Origin: Microbacterium oxydans
GTDB taxonomy: Bacteria > Actinomycetota > Actinomycetes > Actinomycetales > Microbacteriaceae
NCBI RefSeq assembly: GCF_026559675.1
Contig: NZ_CP092891.1
Coordinates: 744,001 to 808,000 of the forward strand
Reading direction: 5' to 3'
DNA length: 64,000 nucleotides
The notes beneath the pieces are model-generated. The model was not told where the DNA came from. It was given only the letters and a program-made list of their open reading frames with translations, and searched no databases. Made by a program: the position numbers and the translations under genes. Position 1 is the stretch's first letter. Every line of letters starts with the position of its first letter. Positions 25,034 through 33,093 of this stretch are shown here, in pieces.

Positions 25034-25936
25034 TCAGGCCCGGTGTGCGCTGCCCAGCTCGGCGAACCCCTCGGTCAGGACGTCGACCAGCAGGCGTGCG
25101 TAGCGCCCGTCGGGGTCGAGGTCGGGATCGAAGACCGTGATCGAGGCGCCGACCGCGTGCGGCGCGAGCTCGCGCAGCAGAGCGATGAGATCGGCCGCGC
25201 CGAGCCCGCCCGGGTCGGGGCTGTCGACCGCGGGCATGACCGCGGGGTCGAGCACGTCGACGTCGACCTGGAGCCAGTAGGCGTGCCCGGCGACGGCGGC
25301 GGACTCCGCGCCGACCCGTGCCGCGCCGAGGGAGAGGACGTCGGCGGCGGGCGTCACCCTGCCCAGGATGCCGCGCACCTCCTCCTGCTCCTCGTCGTCG
25401 GCGCGGTGCCCGATGTGCGCGGTGCGCTCGGCGCGGAAGTACGGCCCGAGCCCGTCGATGTCGGCGATCGCCGGCCGGTGCTTCCCGACGGCGGCGGCGA
25501 GAGCCTCTCCGGCCACGCTCGCGCACTCGTCGCTGTTGCCGGGGTGACGGAAGTCGGTGTGGCCGTCGATGTGGACGAGCCCGATGCCGTCACGGCGCGC
25601 GGTCGCGATGCCCGCCCCGAGGAGGATCGCGCAGTCGCCGCCGATCACCAGGGGCGCCTCGCCCCGCTCGAGCGCGGCGCCGATGCGTGCCGCCAGACGT
25701 CGGGAGTGGTCGATCATCGCGCTCTCGTTCCGCACCCGGTCGGCCGGTCTCGTCTCGTCGTCGTCGACGTAGCGGCCGGCGAGGACGACGCCGGAGTCGG
25801 TGGCGCCGAGCGCCGCGAACCGCGTGAACAGGCCCGCCTCGCGCAGGGCCTCCGGCGCCTTCGCGGCGCCGGGGACGCTTCCGGGCTCCGGCGGACGGAG
25901 GCCGAGGTTCGACGGGGCGGCGAGCAGCGTGATCAT
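25034..25936 (-). CDS. Arginase/agmatinase-family ureohydrolase with altered metal site
   Basis: A 300-residue ureohydrolase-fold protein. Two of the three Mn-binding signatures are standard: HIDGHTDF (DxHxD, near residue 125) and VDVDVLDP (near 227). The first, normally GGDHS, reads GGDCA (near 100), so a metal-ligand His is replaced by Cys. Related actinobacterial proteins may share this, and it could change the metal or reaction. Arginase, agmatinase, guanidinobutyrase or formimidoylglutamase activity cannot be chosen from the sequence. GATGAGGGG precedes the ATG. It is downstream of an SDR gene on the same strand. Confidence 0.75.
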   Translation of the reverse strand: MITLLAAPSNLGLRPPEPGSVPGAAKAPEALREAGLFTRFAALGATDSGVVLAGRYVDDDETRPADRVRNESAMIDHSRRLAARIGAALERGEAPLVIGGDCAILLGAGIATARRDGIGLVHIDGHTDFRHPGNSDECASVAGEALAAAVGKHRPAIADIDGLGPYFRAERTAHIGHRADDEEQEEVRGILGRVTPAADVLSLGAARVGAESAAVAGHAYWLQVDVDVLDPAVMPAVDSPDPGGLGAADLIALLRELAPHAVGASITVFDPDLDPDGRYARLLVDVLTEGFAELGSAHRA

Positions 25937-25977
25937 CCCCTCATCCTGCCGAGGGGGTCGGACACGGGGAGCGCGGG

Positions 25978-26886
25978 TCAGGTCGGGAAGGGCACGCCGG
26001 TGATGCGCTCGGCCGCCGTCCACAGTGCGGCTCCGGTCGCGGGTGCGCGCACCTCGTCGGAAGCGGTCACGCGCGCGGGAGCTCCTCGGAACTCGAGCAG
26101 GCCGCCCGGGCCCCAGTAATCCCCGTTCGCGACATCCCCGGCGGTGGCCGCATGCACGATCGGCAGGGCGCCGCCGTCCTTGCCCTGCACGAGGACGCGG
26201 GTCGGAGCGGCGACCGCGCGGACGAAGCCCGACACCTCCGCCAGACCCGGACGCGACGGGGTGAGCGGATCGACCGCGTACCCCGGGTGCGCGGACACCG
26301 ACGAGCGTGCCGAGCCGGACCAGCGCCGGGCCAGCTCGAACGCGAAGGCCATGAGCGCGGCCTTCGACCTCCCGTACCGCCGAAGCGAGGAGCCGGTCCA
26401 CGGGGCGTCGAGGCTCGCGGCGTCGAGGCGCGCGAAGCGGTGCGCGATCGATCCGACGGCCACCACCCGGGCGTCCGGCGCGAGGAACGGCTCGAGCCGG
26501 GCCACGAGCGCGAAGTGGCCGAGGAAGTTGGTGCCGACCATGAGGTCGAGTCCGTCGCTGGTGCGGGCCGAGCGGTCGGCCGCCTTGACCCCCGCATTGC
26601 AGACGACGCCGTCGAGGTGCTCGCCGAGGTCCGCGGTCGCGCGCGCGATGCTGTCGAGGGAGCCGAGGTCGAGCGGGAGGACACGCAGATCGGCCTCCGG
26701 CACCTGGCCGCGGATCGCCGTCACCGCTGTCGCCGCGCGTTCGGGGGAGCGGCATCCGAGCAGCACCCGCGCACCCCGCGCGGCGAGCTGCTCCGCGCAG
26801 CAGTACCCGATGCCGGCGTTCGCGCCGGTGACCAGGAACGTGCGGTCGCGCAGGTCTTCGGGCGGCGAGGGGTGTGCGGCATCCAT
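25978..26886 (-). CDS. Short-chain dehydrogenase/reductase (retinol dehydrogenase-like)
   Basis: A 302-residue SDR with the cofactor motif TGANAGIG (residues 20-27), the NAG motif (CNAGVKA near 97), a Ser in VGSIAHR and the catalytic YGRSK (near 168). Length and the LGCRSPERA strand fit the light-dependent protochlorophyllide-reductase/retinol-dehydrogenase-like group that uses NADP(H). The substrate is unknown. It follows the CDF transporter gene by 34 bases on the minus strand. Confidence 0.85.
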   Translation of the reverse strand: MDAAHPSPPEDLRDRTFLVTGANAGIGYCCAEQLAARGARVLLGCRSPERAATAVTAIRGQVPEADLRVLPLDLGSLDSIARATADLGEHLDGVVCNAGVKAADRSARTSDGLDLMVGTNFLGHFALVARLEPFLAPDARVVAVGSIAHRFARLDAASLDAPWTGSSLRRYGRSKAALMAFAFELARRWSGSARSSVSAHPGYAVDPLTPSRPGLAEVSGFVRAVAAPTRVLVQGKDGGALPIVHAATAGDVANGDYWGPGGLLEFRGAPARVTASDEVRAPATGAALWTAAERITGVPFPT

Positions 26887-26920
26887 TCCCCCAACCTAGG
26901 CGGAGCGGGCGCCGCGCGCG

Positions 26921-27622
26921 TCAGCGGCGGTGGTGGTCGTGCTGGTGGTCGTGATCGTGGTGGTCGTGATCGTGGTGCTCGTCGTCCTCGTCTTCGAGGA
27001 GCATGCCGACAGACGTCGCGCAGGCGTCTCCGCGCCAGGCCTCGATGCCCTCGCGCACCGCGAAGGCCGCGATGACCAGTCCGGCGGCGGCGTCGGCCCA
27101 CCACCAGCCGAGCAGCGAGTTGGCGACCAGTCCGACCAGGACCGCGGCCGACAGGTAGGTGCAGATCAGGGTCTGCTTCGAGTCGGCGACGGCCGTGGCC
27201 GATCCGAGCTCACGACCCGCGCGCCGCTCGGCGTAGGAGAGGAACGGCATGATCGCGACGCTGACGGCGGTCAGGACGATGCCGATCGTGCTGTGCTCCG
27301 GGCGCTCCGCCGTGAACAGGGCGGTCAGGGAGGTGGCGGTCACGTAGATCGCGAGGGCGAAGAACGCGACGGCGATCACGCGCAGGGTCGGCTTCTCCCA
27401 GCGCTCCGGGTCGCGGCGGGTGAACTGCCACGCCACGGCCGCCGCGGACAGGACCTCGATCGTGGAGTCGAGTCCGAAGCCGACGAGGGCTGCGGACGAC
27501 GCGACGGAGCCGGCGGTGATCGCGATGACCGCCTCGATCAGGTTGTAGCCGATCGTGACGCCGACGATGAGGCGGATGCGGCGGTGCAGGATGTCCCGCC
27601 GCGATGCGGTCGCGGTCGCCAT
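26921..27622 (-). CDS. Cation diffusion facilitator with His-rich tail
   Basis: A 233-residue CDF-like metal exporter. Five to six helices are visible (FGLDSTIEVLSAAAVAW near the usual HxxxD site; here the pattern is Asp without the typical His). The tail beyond residue 210 is packed with His and Asp (EDDEHHDHDHHDHDH), a likely metal chelator. The ATG at 27622 shares one base with the stop of the ArsR-type gene (TGATG), so the exporter is translated with its sensor. The sensor's Cys ligands suggest Cd/Pb/Zn rather than Mn. It is shorter than classical CDFs because the cytoplasmic domain is replaced by the acidic His tail. Confidence 0.82.
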   Translation of the reverse strand: MATATASRRDILHRRIRLIVGVTIGYNLIEAVIAITAGSVASSAALVGFGLDSTIEVLSAAAVAWQFTRRDPERWEKPTLRVIAVAFFALAIYVTATSLTALFTAERPEHSTIGIVLTAVSVAIMPFLSYAERRAGRELGSATAVADSKQTLICTYLSAAVLVGLVANSLLGWWWADAAAGLVIAAFAVREGIEAWRGDACATSVGMLLEDEDDEHHDHDHHDHDHQHDHHRR

Positions 27623-27957
27623 CAGCAGGTGCAGCCGTCGCCCGAGCAGCAGTCGGGTTCCACGATGAGCGTGACCCGCATGAGCATGTCGAGGGCCGGG
27701 GCGAGGTGCCGGTCGGCCAGTCGATAGCTGCTCCGACGGCCGTCGGCGACGCTCTCGACGAGCCCGCATCCGCGGAGGCAGGCGAGGTGGTTCGACATGG
27801 TCTGACGGGAGACGCCGAGGGCGTCGGCGAGGTCGGCGGGGTAGCGCGGGGACTCCCGCAGCGCGAGGAGGACGCCGGCGCGGGTGGGATCGGAGAGCGC
27901 GTGCCCGAGACGGGCGACGGCCGCCGTGTGGCTGAGCGAGGCGAGTGCGGTGGTCAC
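27622..27957 (-). CDS. ArsR/SmtB-family metal sensor, CmtR-like
   Basis: A 111-residue repressor with an ArsR winged helix (ALGVSRQTMSNHLACLRGCGLVE, residues about 46-68). The two Cys in CLRGC sit as in mycobacterial CmtR, which binds Cd2+/Pb2+ with these plus a C-terminal Cys. Here the C-terminus DCCSGDGCTC offers four more Cys. The start is GTG at 27957. It overlaps the CDF gene and has a repeated CTGAATTCA element just upstream, so metal-released repression of this two-gene operon is the likely role. Confidence 0.88.
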   Translation of the reverse strand: MTTALASLSHTAAVARLGHALSDPTRAGVLLALRESPRYPADLADALGVSRQTMSNHLACLRGCGLVESVADGRRSSYRLADRHLAPALDMLMRVTLIVEPDCCSGDGCTC

Positions 27958-27978
27958 GCCTTCACTGTACAGAAAAGA

Positions 27979-28004
27979 CTGAATTCAAGAAAGTCTGAAT
28001 TCAG
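27979..28004. promoter_or_regulatory. Operator of the CmtR-like/CDF operon
   Basis: The palindrome CTGAATTCAG (27995-28004) and an almost identical copy CTGAATTCA (27979-27987) lie 16 bases apart, just upstream of the ArsR-type GTG. They stand out as AT-rich DNA in a GC-rich setting and are probable ArsR-family binding sites. Confidence 0.65.
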
Positions 28005-28021
28005 CCTCTTCCGCGTATCGG

Positions 28022-28564
28022 TCAGCGGATCGCGTAGACCGCGCTCCCGACGATGACGGCGACGACCGTGGTCCAGCCGATGATCGCGAGGGCCTGCCAG
28101 AAGAGGATGCGCGCCTTGCCGATACCGGATGCCGCGAGCATGGTCGCGGTGAACTGCGTCGGCAGCAGGAGCGGGCCGAGCAGGCTGACCCCGGGGACCC
28201 CGTAGCGTTCGAACGCGCGCTGGAACTTCTCGCGGCGGGCGGTGCCGCGGTCCGGAGCCGCGTCGTCGGTCGTCGGCTCCGCTGCCGTGCCGCCGCCGGC
28301 GAGGGCCGCCGTCCTGGCGCGCGAGCGGTTGACCACGGCCTGGCGCGCACCGGAGCTCACCAGCACCACCACGAGGACGCAGAGGAAGTTGCCCACGATC
28401 GCGGCGATCGCGGCGATCACCGGCGGGATGCCGCCGATGATGCCGATGCTCACGGCACCCTCGCCCTCGACGAAGGGGATCGCGCCGGCGAGGGCGACGA
28501 TGAGCGGCTGCACGAGTTCGGGAACCTGCGCGACCAGGTTCTGGAACGTCTCGATGAGGTTCAT
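28022..28564 (-). CDS. Small multidrug-export-type membrane protein (PF06695-like)
   Basis: A 180-residue integral membrane protein with about four helices: IVALAGAIPFVEGEGAVSIGIIGGIPP (28-54 region), IVGNFLCVLVVVLV, GVSLLGPLLLPTQFTATMLAASG and a C-terminal GWTTVVAVIVGSAVY. A long polar loop (about 85-125) lies in the middle. This pattern fits the family called small multidrug export protein, whose function is poorly known and which resembles DedA-like folds. GGGAGC lies before the ATG. It is divergent from the histidine kinase gene and lies upstream of the metal-sensor operon. Confidence 0.7.
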   Translation of the reverse strand: MNLIETFQNLVAQVPELVQPLIVALAGAIPFVEGEGAVSIGIIGGIPPVIAAIAAIVGNFLCVLVVVLVSSGARQAVVNRSRARTAALAGGGTAAEPTTDDAAPDRGTARREKFQRAFERYGVPGVSLLGPLLLPTQFTATMLAASGIGKARILFWQALAIIGWTTVVAVIVGSAVYAIR

Positions 28565-28718
28565 GGGTGCTCCCGGATGTCGGTGCGGACGGTGTCTCCG
28601 CCGCGATGACTCCAGTCCACTCGAGTACCGCCCGGCGCGGCAGTGTCGCGCCGTCACCGCTTTCCGGGTGGATCGCACGGGGCATCCATGACAACTGTCA
28701 CGGCCGTATCGTGGGGAC

Positions 28719-29930
28719 GTGAGCAGCCGCGTCCAGCCCCTCGCCCCCGTCGAGCCGAGTCCGGGGGCGCGACAGCTGTCCCGTGGAGTGACGGCCACCT
28801 GGTGGTACACCGTGACGGCGGTCCTGGCGTTCGAGGTGGCGCTGGTCGCCGCGTGGGGGATCGTCACCTTCGCGCTCGACCTCCCGGGGTATCGCGGGCT
28901 GATCGTGGGCCTCGGCGGCCTGCTCTGGTGTGCTGCCACCGTGTCGCTGCTGATCGACTATCGGCACAGGCTCGACTCCGAACCGGGCGTGCGCTGGGCC
29001 CGCCTGCTGGTGCCGTTCGCTGTCGCCGTCGCCTACGGGGCCGCGGCCGGCCTCGCCTCCGGCAGCTGGCAGCTGGGCCTGATGCCCGTGGTGCAGTCGC
29101 TCGTGCTGCTGAACTGGCCGCGCGGGGTGCGGTACAAGGTCGTGATCGCGGCGACGATCGTGCTCGGCTGCCTCGCTGTCGTCGATTCGGTCATCGATGT
29201 CGCCGACCCGATCCCGCTCCTCGTCCCGGTTCTGTACACGGTGTTCCTCCCGATCATGACGGTCAGCTCGCTCTGGTGGTGGGATGTGCTGAACGCCCTC
29301 GACAGGGCCAGAGCTTCCGAGGCCCGCCTGGCCGCGACGCAGGAGCGTCTGCGGGTGGCGACCGACGTGCATGATCTGCAGGGACACCATCTCCAGGTCG
29401 TCGCACTGCAACTGGAGCTCGCCGAGAGACTCATGCCGCAGGATGCAGAGGCCGGCATGGAACAGCTCCGCGCGGCACGGGCGAGTGTGGACGATGCGCG
29501 ACAGGGAACGCGCGATCTCGCCCTGCAGTTCCGGTCCGTTCCGCTCGGCGACGAGATCGCCAACGCCCGCGATCTGCTCCGTGCGGCCGGTCTCGACGTG
29601 GAGGCGCTGATCGCCGCGGATTCCGATGCGGCTCCCGCATCCGCTCTCGGCCCCGTCATCCGCGAGACGACGACCAACGTGCTCCGCCACGGGGGAGGGC
29701 ACCGCGCACGACTCGAACTCGTCCGGATCGACGGCGGGTGGCGGTACGTGATCGCGAACGACGTCGTCGCCGGTGGTGACGGCGTGGACGGAGTCGGCGC
29801 CGCGGGCTCGGGCCTCGACGGCATCCGACGTCGCATCGACGAAGCCCACGGCTCGCTCGAGGTGGTCCCGGGTGCGGAGGAGTTCACGGTCACGGTGACC
29901 GTGCCGGAGCAGACGGGGCGGGTCCGATGA
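28719..29930 (+). CDS. Sensor histidine kinase, DesK/NarL-type (HisKA_3)
   Basis: A 403-residue membrane kinase. Five to six helices span residues 28-185, followed by a coiled segment and the dimerisation box TDVHDLQGHHLQVV with phospho-acceptor His218. The ATPase domain has the N box RETTTNVLRHGG and a GSGLDGIRRRI G box. The signal is probably sensed in or near the membrane, as in DesK-like kinases. The GTG start at 28719 is six bases after TATCGT, suggesting a leaderless mRNA. ATGA overlap couples it to the response regulator gene. Confidence 0.88.
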   Translation: MSSRVQPLAPVEPSPGARQLSRGVTATWWYTVTAVLAFEVALVAAWGIVTFALDLPGYRGLIVGLGGLLWCAATVSLLIDYRHRLDSEPGVRWARLLVPFAVAVAYGAAAGLASGSWQLGLMPVVQSLVLLNWPRGVRYKVVIAATIVLGCLAVVDSVIDVADPIPLLVPVLYTVFLPIMTVSSLWWWDVLNALDRARASEARLAATQERLRVATDVHDLQGHHLQVVALQLELAERLMPQDAEAGMEQLRAARASVDDARQGTRDLALQFRSVPLGDEIANARDLLRAAGLDVEALIAADSDAAPASALGPVIRETTTNVLRHGGGHRARLELVRIDGGWRYVIANDVVAGGDGVDGVGAAGSGLDGIRRRIDEAHGSLEVVPGAEEFTVTVTVPEQTGRVR

Positions 29931-30529
29931 TCCGGGTGCTGCTCGCCGACGACGAGGCGATGATCAGGTCCGCGCTCGCCGCCTTGCTCCGGCTGGAGGA
30001 TGACATCGAGGTCATCGCGGAGTGCGCGGACGGCGAGCAGGCCGTGGCCGAGGCGCTGCGCCTGCAGCCCGATGTCTGTCTGCTCGACCTGGAGATGCCG
30101 GGCCTCGACGGCGTGCAGGTCGCCGAGAGGCTGAACAGGGCCATCGCGACGCGCTGCGTGGTGGTCACCCGGCACGCGCGACCGGGCGTGCTGCGTCGAG
30201 CACTGGCCTCCGGGGTGGCCGGCTTCCTGCCGAAGTCCCGCGGCGCCGACGAGGTCGCCGCGGTCATCCGCAAGGTCGCGTCGGGGGCGCGGTACGTCGA
30301 TCCCGAGATCGCGGCCGATGCCCTGAGCGACGAGCGCTCGCCGCTCACGGACCGCGAACTCGACGTGCTGCGTGCCGGACGGCGCGGCGAGACCACGGGA
30401 CAGATCGCCCGCGCACTCGCACTCGCGCCCGGGACCGTGCGCAACCACATCTCCGTGATCCTCGGGAAGCTCTCGGTCGGCACGCGTCAGCAGGCCGTGC
30501 TCATCGCCGAGGAGCGCGGCTGGATCTGA
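29927..30529 (+). CDS. Response regulator, NarL/FixJ family (DesR-like)
   Basis: A 200-residue regulator: a receiver domain with acidic pocket DDE (10-12), phospho-acceptor Asp54 in LLDLEMPG and Lys near 104 (LPKSRG), then a LuxR-type helix-turn-helix (LTDRELDVLRAGRRGETTGQIARALALAPGTVRNHI region, about 139-175). It is partner of the kinase encoded directly upstream. No ABC exporter or desaturase gene follows, so the target genes are elsewhere. The next element, starting 20 bases after its stop, is the erm leader. Confidence 0.9.
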   Translation: MIRVLLADDEAMIRSALAALLRLEDDIEVIAECADGEQAVAEALRLQPDVCLLDLEMPGLDGVQVAERLNRAIATRCVVVTRHARPGVLRRALASGVAGFLPKSRGADEVAAVIRKVASGARYVDPEIAADALSDERSPLTDRELDVLRAGRRGETTGQIARALALAPGTVRNHISVILGKLSVGTRQQAVLIAEERGWI

Positions 30530-30549
30530 CTGCCGATATGCTGGCAGGC

Positions 30550-30615
30550 ATGGGAACGATATGCGCAGCGCCCATGATGGGGCGCAACCTCGTGGTCCGC
30601 GACCGCCGCGCCTGA
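30550..30615 (+). CDS. Leader peptide of the erm gene (21 residues)
   Basis: A short ORF MGTICAAPMMG...VRDRRA lies 138 bases upstream of the rRNA methylase gene. A TATGCT box (30537-30542) ends seven bases before its ATG, so it would be read from the 5' end of the mRNA. Its C-terminal part has Arg-Asp-Arg, matching the Arg-x-Arg/Lys pattern at which macrolide-bound ribosomes are known to stall in other erm leaders. Its stop codon overlaps the 5' arm of a 10-bp hairpin. No protein function beyond regulation is expected. Confidence 0.6.
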   Translation: MGTICAAPMMGRNLVVRDRRA

Positions 30616-30652
30616 CGGCGCGCTCGCACTCCGCACGCATCTGCGCGCCGTC
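30614..30652 (+). promoter_or_regulatory. Attenuator hairpin of the erm leader
   Basis: GACGGCGCGC (30614-30623) and GCGCGCCGTC (30643-30652) pair perfectly. The first arm begins at the leader-peptide stop, so a ribosome stalled in the leader would change which arms can pair. Confidence 0.55.
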
Positions 30653-30723
30653 CACCGAGATGTCATCGCACCTCGGGACGGGCAGTCTCTTCGACGCGTC
30701 TTCGCGTCGTCCCCTCCTTCGAG

Positions 30724-30751
30724 GTGCTCCGATTCTTCTTCTGGAGCGCAC
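30724..30751 (+). promoter_or_regulatory. Hairpin masking the erm ribosome-binding site
   Basis: GTG-CTCC (30724-30730) pairs with GGAG-CG-CAC (30743-30751), leaving a 2-base bulge. GGAG is the ribosome-binding site of the erm ATG at 30754. This is the expected lock of a translational attenuator. Confidence 0.5.
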
Positions 30752-30753
30752 TC

Positions 30754-31518
30754 ATGCCTCGTTCAGTCCATGGCGGCCGTCACGAACTCGGCCAGAACTT
30801 CCTCACCCACCGTCCGACCCTCACCCGGATCGCCGCGCTCGTGCGGCAGACCTCGGGGCCGATCCTCGAGCTCGGCTGCGGTGACGGCGCCCTGACCCGC
30901 ACCCTGGCGGAGCTCGGCAGACCCCTCACCGCGATCGACATCGACGAGCACCGGGTGCACCGGCTGCGTCGAGCGCTGCCCGGCGTGCGCATCGACGTCG
31001 CCGATGCCACCCGCCATCCGCTCGACGCCGAGGTCGTCGTCGGGAACATCCCGTTCCACGTGACGACCCCGATCCTCCGGCGCCTCCTGTCGCAGGGCCG
31101 CTGGAGCGATGCCGTGCTCCTCACGCAGTGGGAGGTGGCGCGCAAGCGTGCCGGTGTCGGCGGTGGAACCATGATGACCGCGCAGTCGGCACCCTGGTTC
31201 GAGTTCTCCCTCGAAGGTCGCGTCCCGGCGTGGGGATTCTCGCCGCAGCCGAGCGTCGACGGTGGTGTGCTGGCGATCACGCGCCGCGGTTCACCGCTCG
31301 TCCCGGCCTCCGATCGCCGCGCGTACGAGGCGTTCGTCGGTGCGATGTTCACGGGGCGGGGAGGCAGCCTGCCCGCGGTCGTGGCCGGTGCCGCCCGCGT
31401 CTCGATGCCGCGTGCGCGTCGGATGGTGGGGGCGGCCGGCGCGGCCGACCGACGGCTCCCGCGCGAACTGCGACCGGAGCACTGGGCCGCGCTCTGGCAT
31501 CAGGTCTCGCGGGGATGA
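30754..31518 (+). CDS. erm: Erm-family 23S rRNA (adenine-N6) methyltransferase
   Basis: A 254-residue RNA methylase: GQNFLTHRPTL near the N-terminus, the SAM-binding LELGCGDGALT (about 38-48), acidic AIDIDEHRV, and the catalytic motif IV NIPF (Asn98). The TQWEVARKRAGVGGGT and FSPQPSVDGGVL segments are typical of actinobacterial Erm proteins and differ from KsgA. It should methylate A2058 of 23S rRNA and give macrolide-lincosamide-streptogramin B resistance. The leader peptide and hairpins imply induction by a ribosome-targeting drug. The ATG at 30754 has GGAG at seven bases; a GTG at 30724 is in frame but probably belongs to the leader structure. Confidence 0.88.
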   Translation: MPRSVHGGRHELGQNFLTHRPTLTRIAALVRQTSGPILELGCGDGALTRTLAELGRPLTAIDIDEHRVHRLRRALPGVRIDVADATRHPLDAEVVVGNIPFHVTTPILRRLLSQGRWSDAVLLTQWEVARKRAGVGGGTMMTAQSAPWFEFSLEGRVPAWGFSPQPSVDGGVLAITRRGSPLVPASDRRAYEAFVGAMFTGRGGSLPAVVAGAARVSMPRARRMVGAAGAADRRLPRELRPEHWAALWHQVSRG

Positions 31519-31530
31519 CGTCGCGGGGCG

Positions 31531-32355
31531 TCAGTGTGCGCCGAGCCCCGCGAGGACCTCTCGCACACGGGCGGCGAACGCCTCGGTGTGGTCGACGAAC
31601 CCGGTGTGGCCGCCCGGGAATCGTGTCGGCTCGATGCCGAGCTGCGCGCCGAGGGCCGTCGTCGTCCGCTCGCACAGCTGACCCACCGACTCCTCACCGA
31701 TGCCGAGCACGAGGTGACCGGCGCGTGCGCGCAGCGCGTCGACATCGGGCTCCCAGCGCACGCTCGCCGGAAGCTCGTACCGGAACCAGAACTGCTCGTC
31801 GGCCTGGCTCTGCGGGTCGACCTCGCCGCCGAACCACTGCACGAGGGCTTCCTCGGGCATCGGGATGTTCGCCTGGGCGAAGAACAACCGCCAGGCGCCG
31901 ATCCGGTCGCCGGAGAGCGCGGCCGTCGTGAGCTCATCCGTGATGCGGCGCTGCTCGACGCGGTCCGGGAGCAGTTCGAGGAGCGGCGGCTCGTGGGCGA
32001 TGACCGTGGGAGCCAGGTCGGGTCGTGCCTGCGCGAGAGCCAGGCTGGTCACGGCGCCGCCGCTCGAGCCGAAGACGATCGCCGGTCCCCGGTCGACGTG
32101 CTCGATGAGCGCCGCGAGGTCGGCGGCACGACGCTCCAGCGGCGAGCCCTGGGACGGGTCGTGCAGGATGCTCCGCTTGATGCCGCGCGGGTCGGTCGTC
32201 AGCACCGTGTGGTCGCCGGCGAGCTCGTCCGCGAACGGCGCGAAGGCGTCGGCGTCCATGGGAGCGCCGATCAGGACGATCAGCGGTCCGTCGCCGCGGA
32301 GTTCGTAGTGGAGGCGGACGTCGGGCAGATCGAGTGCCGAGGTGGTGATGCTCAT
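31531..32355 (-). CDS. Alpha/beta-fold hydrolase
   Basis: A 274-residue alpha/beta hydrolase with the nucleophile elbow GSSGGAV (Ser near 97), an oxyanion region LIGAPMDADAF, acid residue in the GIGEESV region and catalytic His in GGHTGFVDH (near 249). It is cytosolic. The substrate is unknown. It is convergent with the erm gene, 12 bases apart. Confidence 0.85.
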   Translation of the reverse strand: MSITTSALDLPDVRLHYELRGDGPLIVLIGAPMDADAFAPFADELAGDHTVLTTDPRGIKRSILHDPSQGSPLERRAADLAALIEHVDRGPAIVFGSSGGAVTSLALAQARPDLAPTVIAHEPPLLELLPDRVEQRRITDELTTAALSGDRIGAWRLFFAQANIPMPEEALVQWFGGEVDPQSQADEQFWFRYELPASVRWEPDVDALRARAGHLVLGIGEESVGQLCERTTTALGAQLGIEPTRFPGGHTGFVDHTEAFAARVREVLAGLGAH

Positions 32356-32497
32356 GGGTGCTCCTTGTCATCGTGGTCGTCGAGCTGCGCGAGCCGGATC
32401 CCGACCTCCAGGTTCGCCCGGATCGGTCCGCGACGCCACCCCCCCCGGTGCCGATGCGGGCGATCCGTCCGTCCGAGGAGGGCGATAGCCTCGTCGC

Positions 32498-33004
32498 ATG
32501 TCCGTCTTCGGAACGCTCGCGACACCGGTCGGCGTCATCGGCGTCGTCAGCGACGGCACGGCGATCACCCGCGTCACGTGGCGATCGACGCCGCCCGAGG
32601 GCAGTGCCCTTTCGGCCGATCCCGCCGGCGATCCGCTGCTCGCGGAGGCCCTCGCCCAGCTGGGCGCCTACTTCGCCGGCACGCTGCGTCGCTTCGACGT
32701 CCCGGTCGACCTCGGTGCGCAGACCGTGGCGACGCGGGCGGTCCTCACGGCGCTGTGGGAGACGGTCGGTCATGGCGAGACGATCACCTATGGCGGGCTC
32801 GCCGCGCGCAGCGGCACCGAGGTGCCCGCCAGGGGGATCGGGTCGATCATGGGCGCGAACCCCGTCCCTCTGATCGTGCCGTGCCACCGGGTCGTGGCGG
32901 GTGACGGTCTGGGCGGATACTCCGGCGGCGACGCGGGGCACGGGCTCGAGACCAAGCGCTGGCTCCTGGAGCACGAGGGCGCGCTGCCGACCTCGCTGTT
33001 CTGA
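32498..33004 (+). CDS. ogt: Methylated-DNA-protein cysteine methyltransferase
   Basis: A 168-residue suicide alkyltransferase that repairs O6-alkylguanine. The active-site motif is PCHRVV with Cys129; the wing segment TYGGLAARSG and the ETKRWLLEHE tail are typical of Ogt. A TAGCCT box six bases before the ATG suggests leaderless transcription. It stands alone between a hydrolase gene and thrC. Confidence 0.93.
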   Translation: MSVFGTLATPVGVIGVVSDGTAITRVTWRSTPPEGSALSADPAGDPLLAEALAQLGAYFAGTLRRFDVPVDLGAQTVATRAVLTALWETVGHGETITYGGLAARSGTEVPARGIGSIMGANPVPLIVPCHRVVAGDGLGGYSGGDAGHGLETKRWLLEHEGALPTSLF

Positions 33005-33093
33005 GCGCGTCCCGCGGCATCCGTCATCCCGTCATCTCGGACGCGCACACCCTGCGAGAATGGACGGGCCGAGTCCCGAGCCGAGGAGCCAAC

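Noticed and set aside
30724..30753. Upstream in-frame GTG start for the erm protein (adds ten residues, hydrophobic)
   Set aside because: The ATG at 30754 has a better-spaced GGAG, and the GTG lies in the arm that masks that site.
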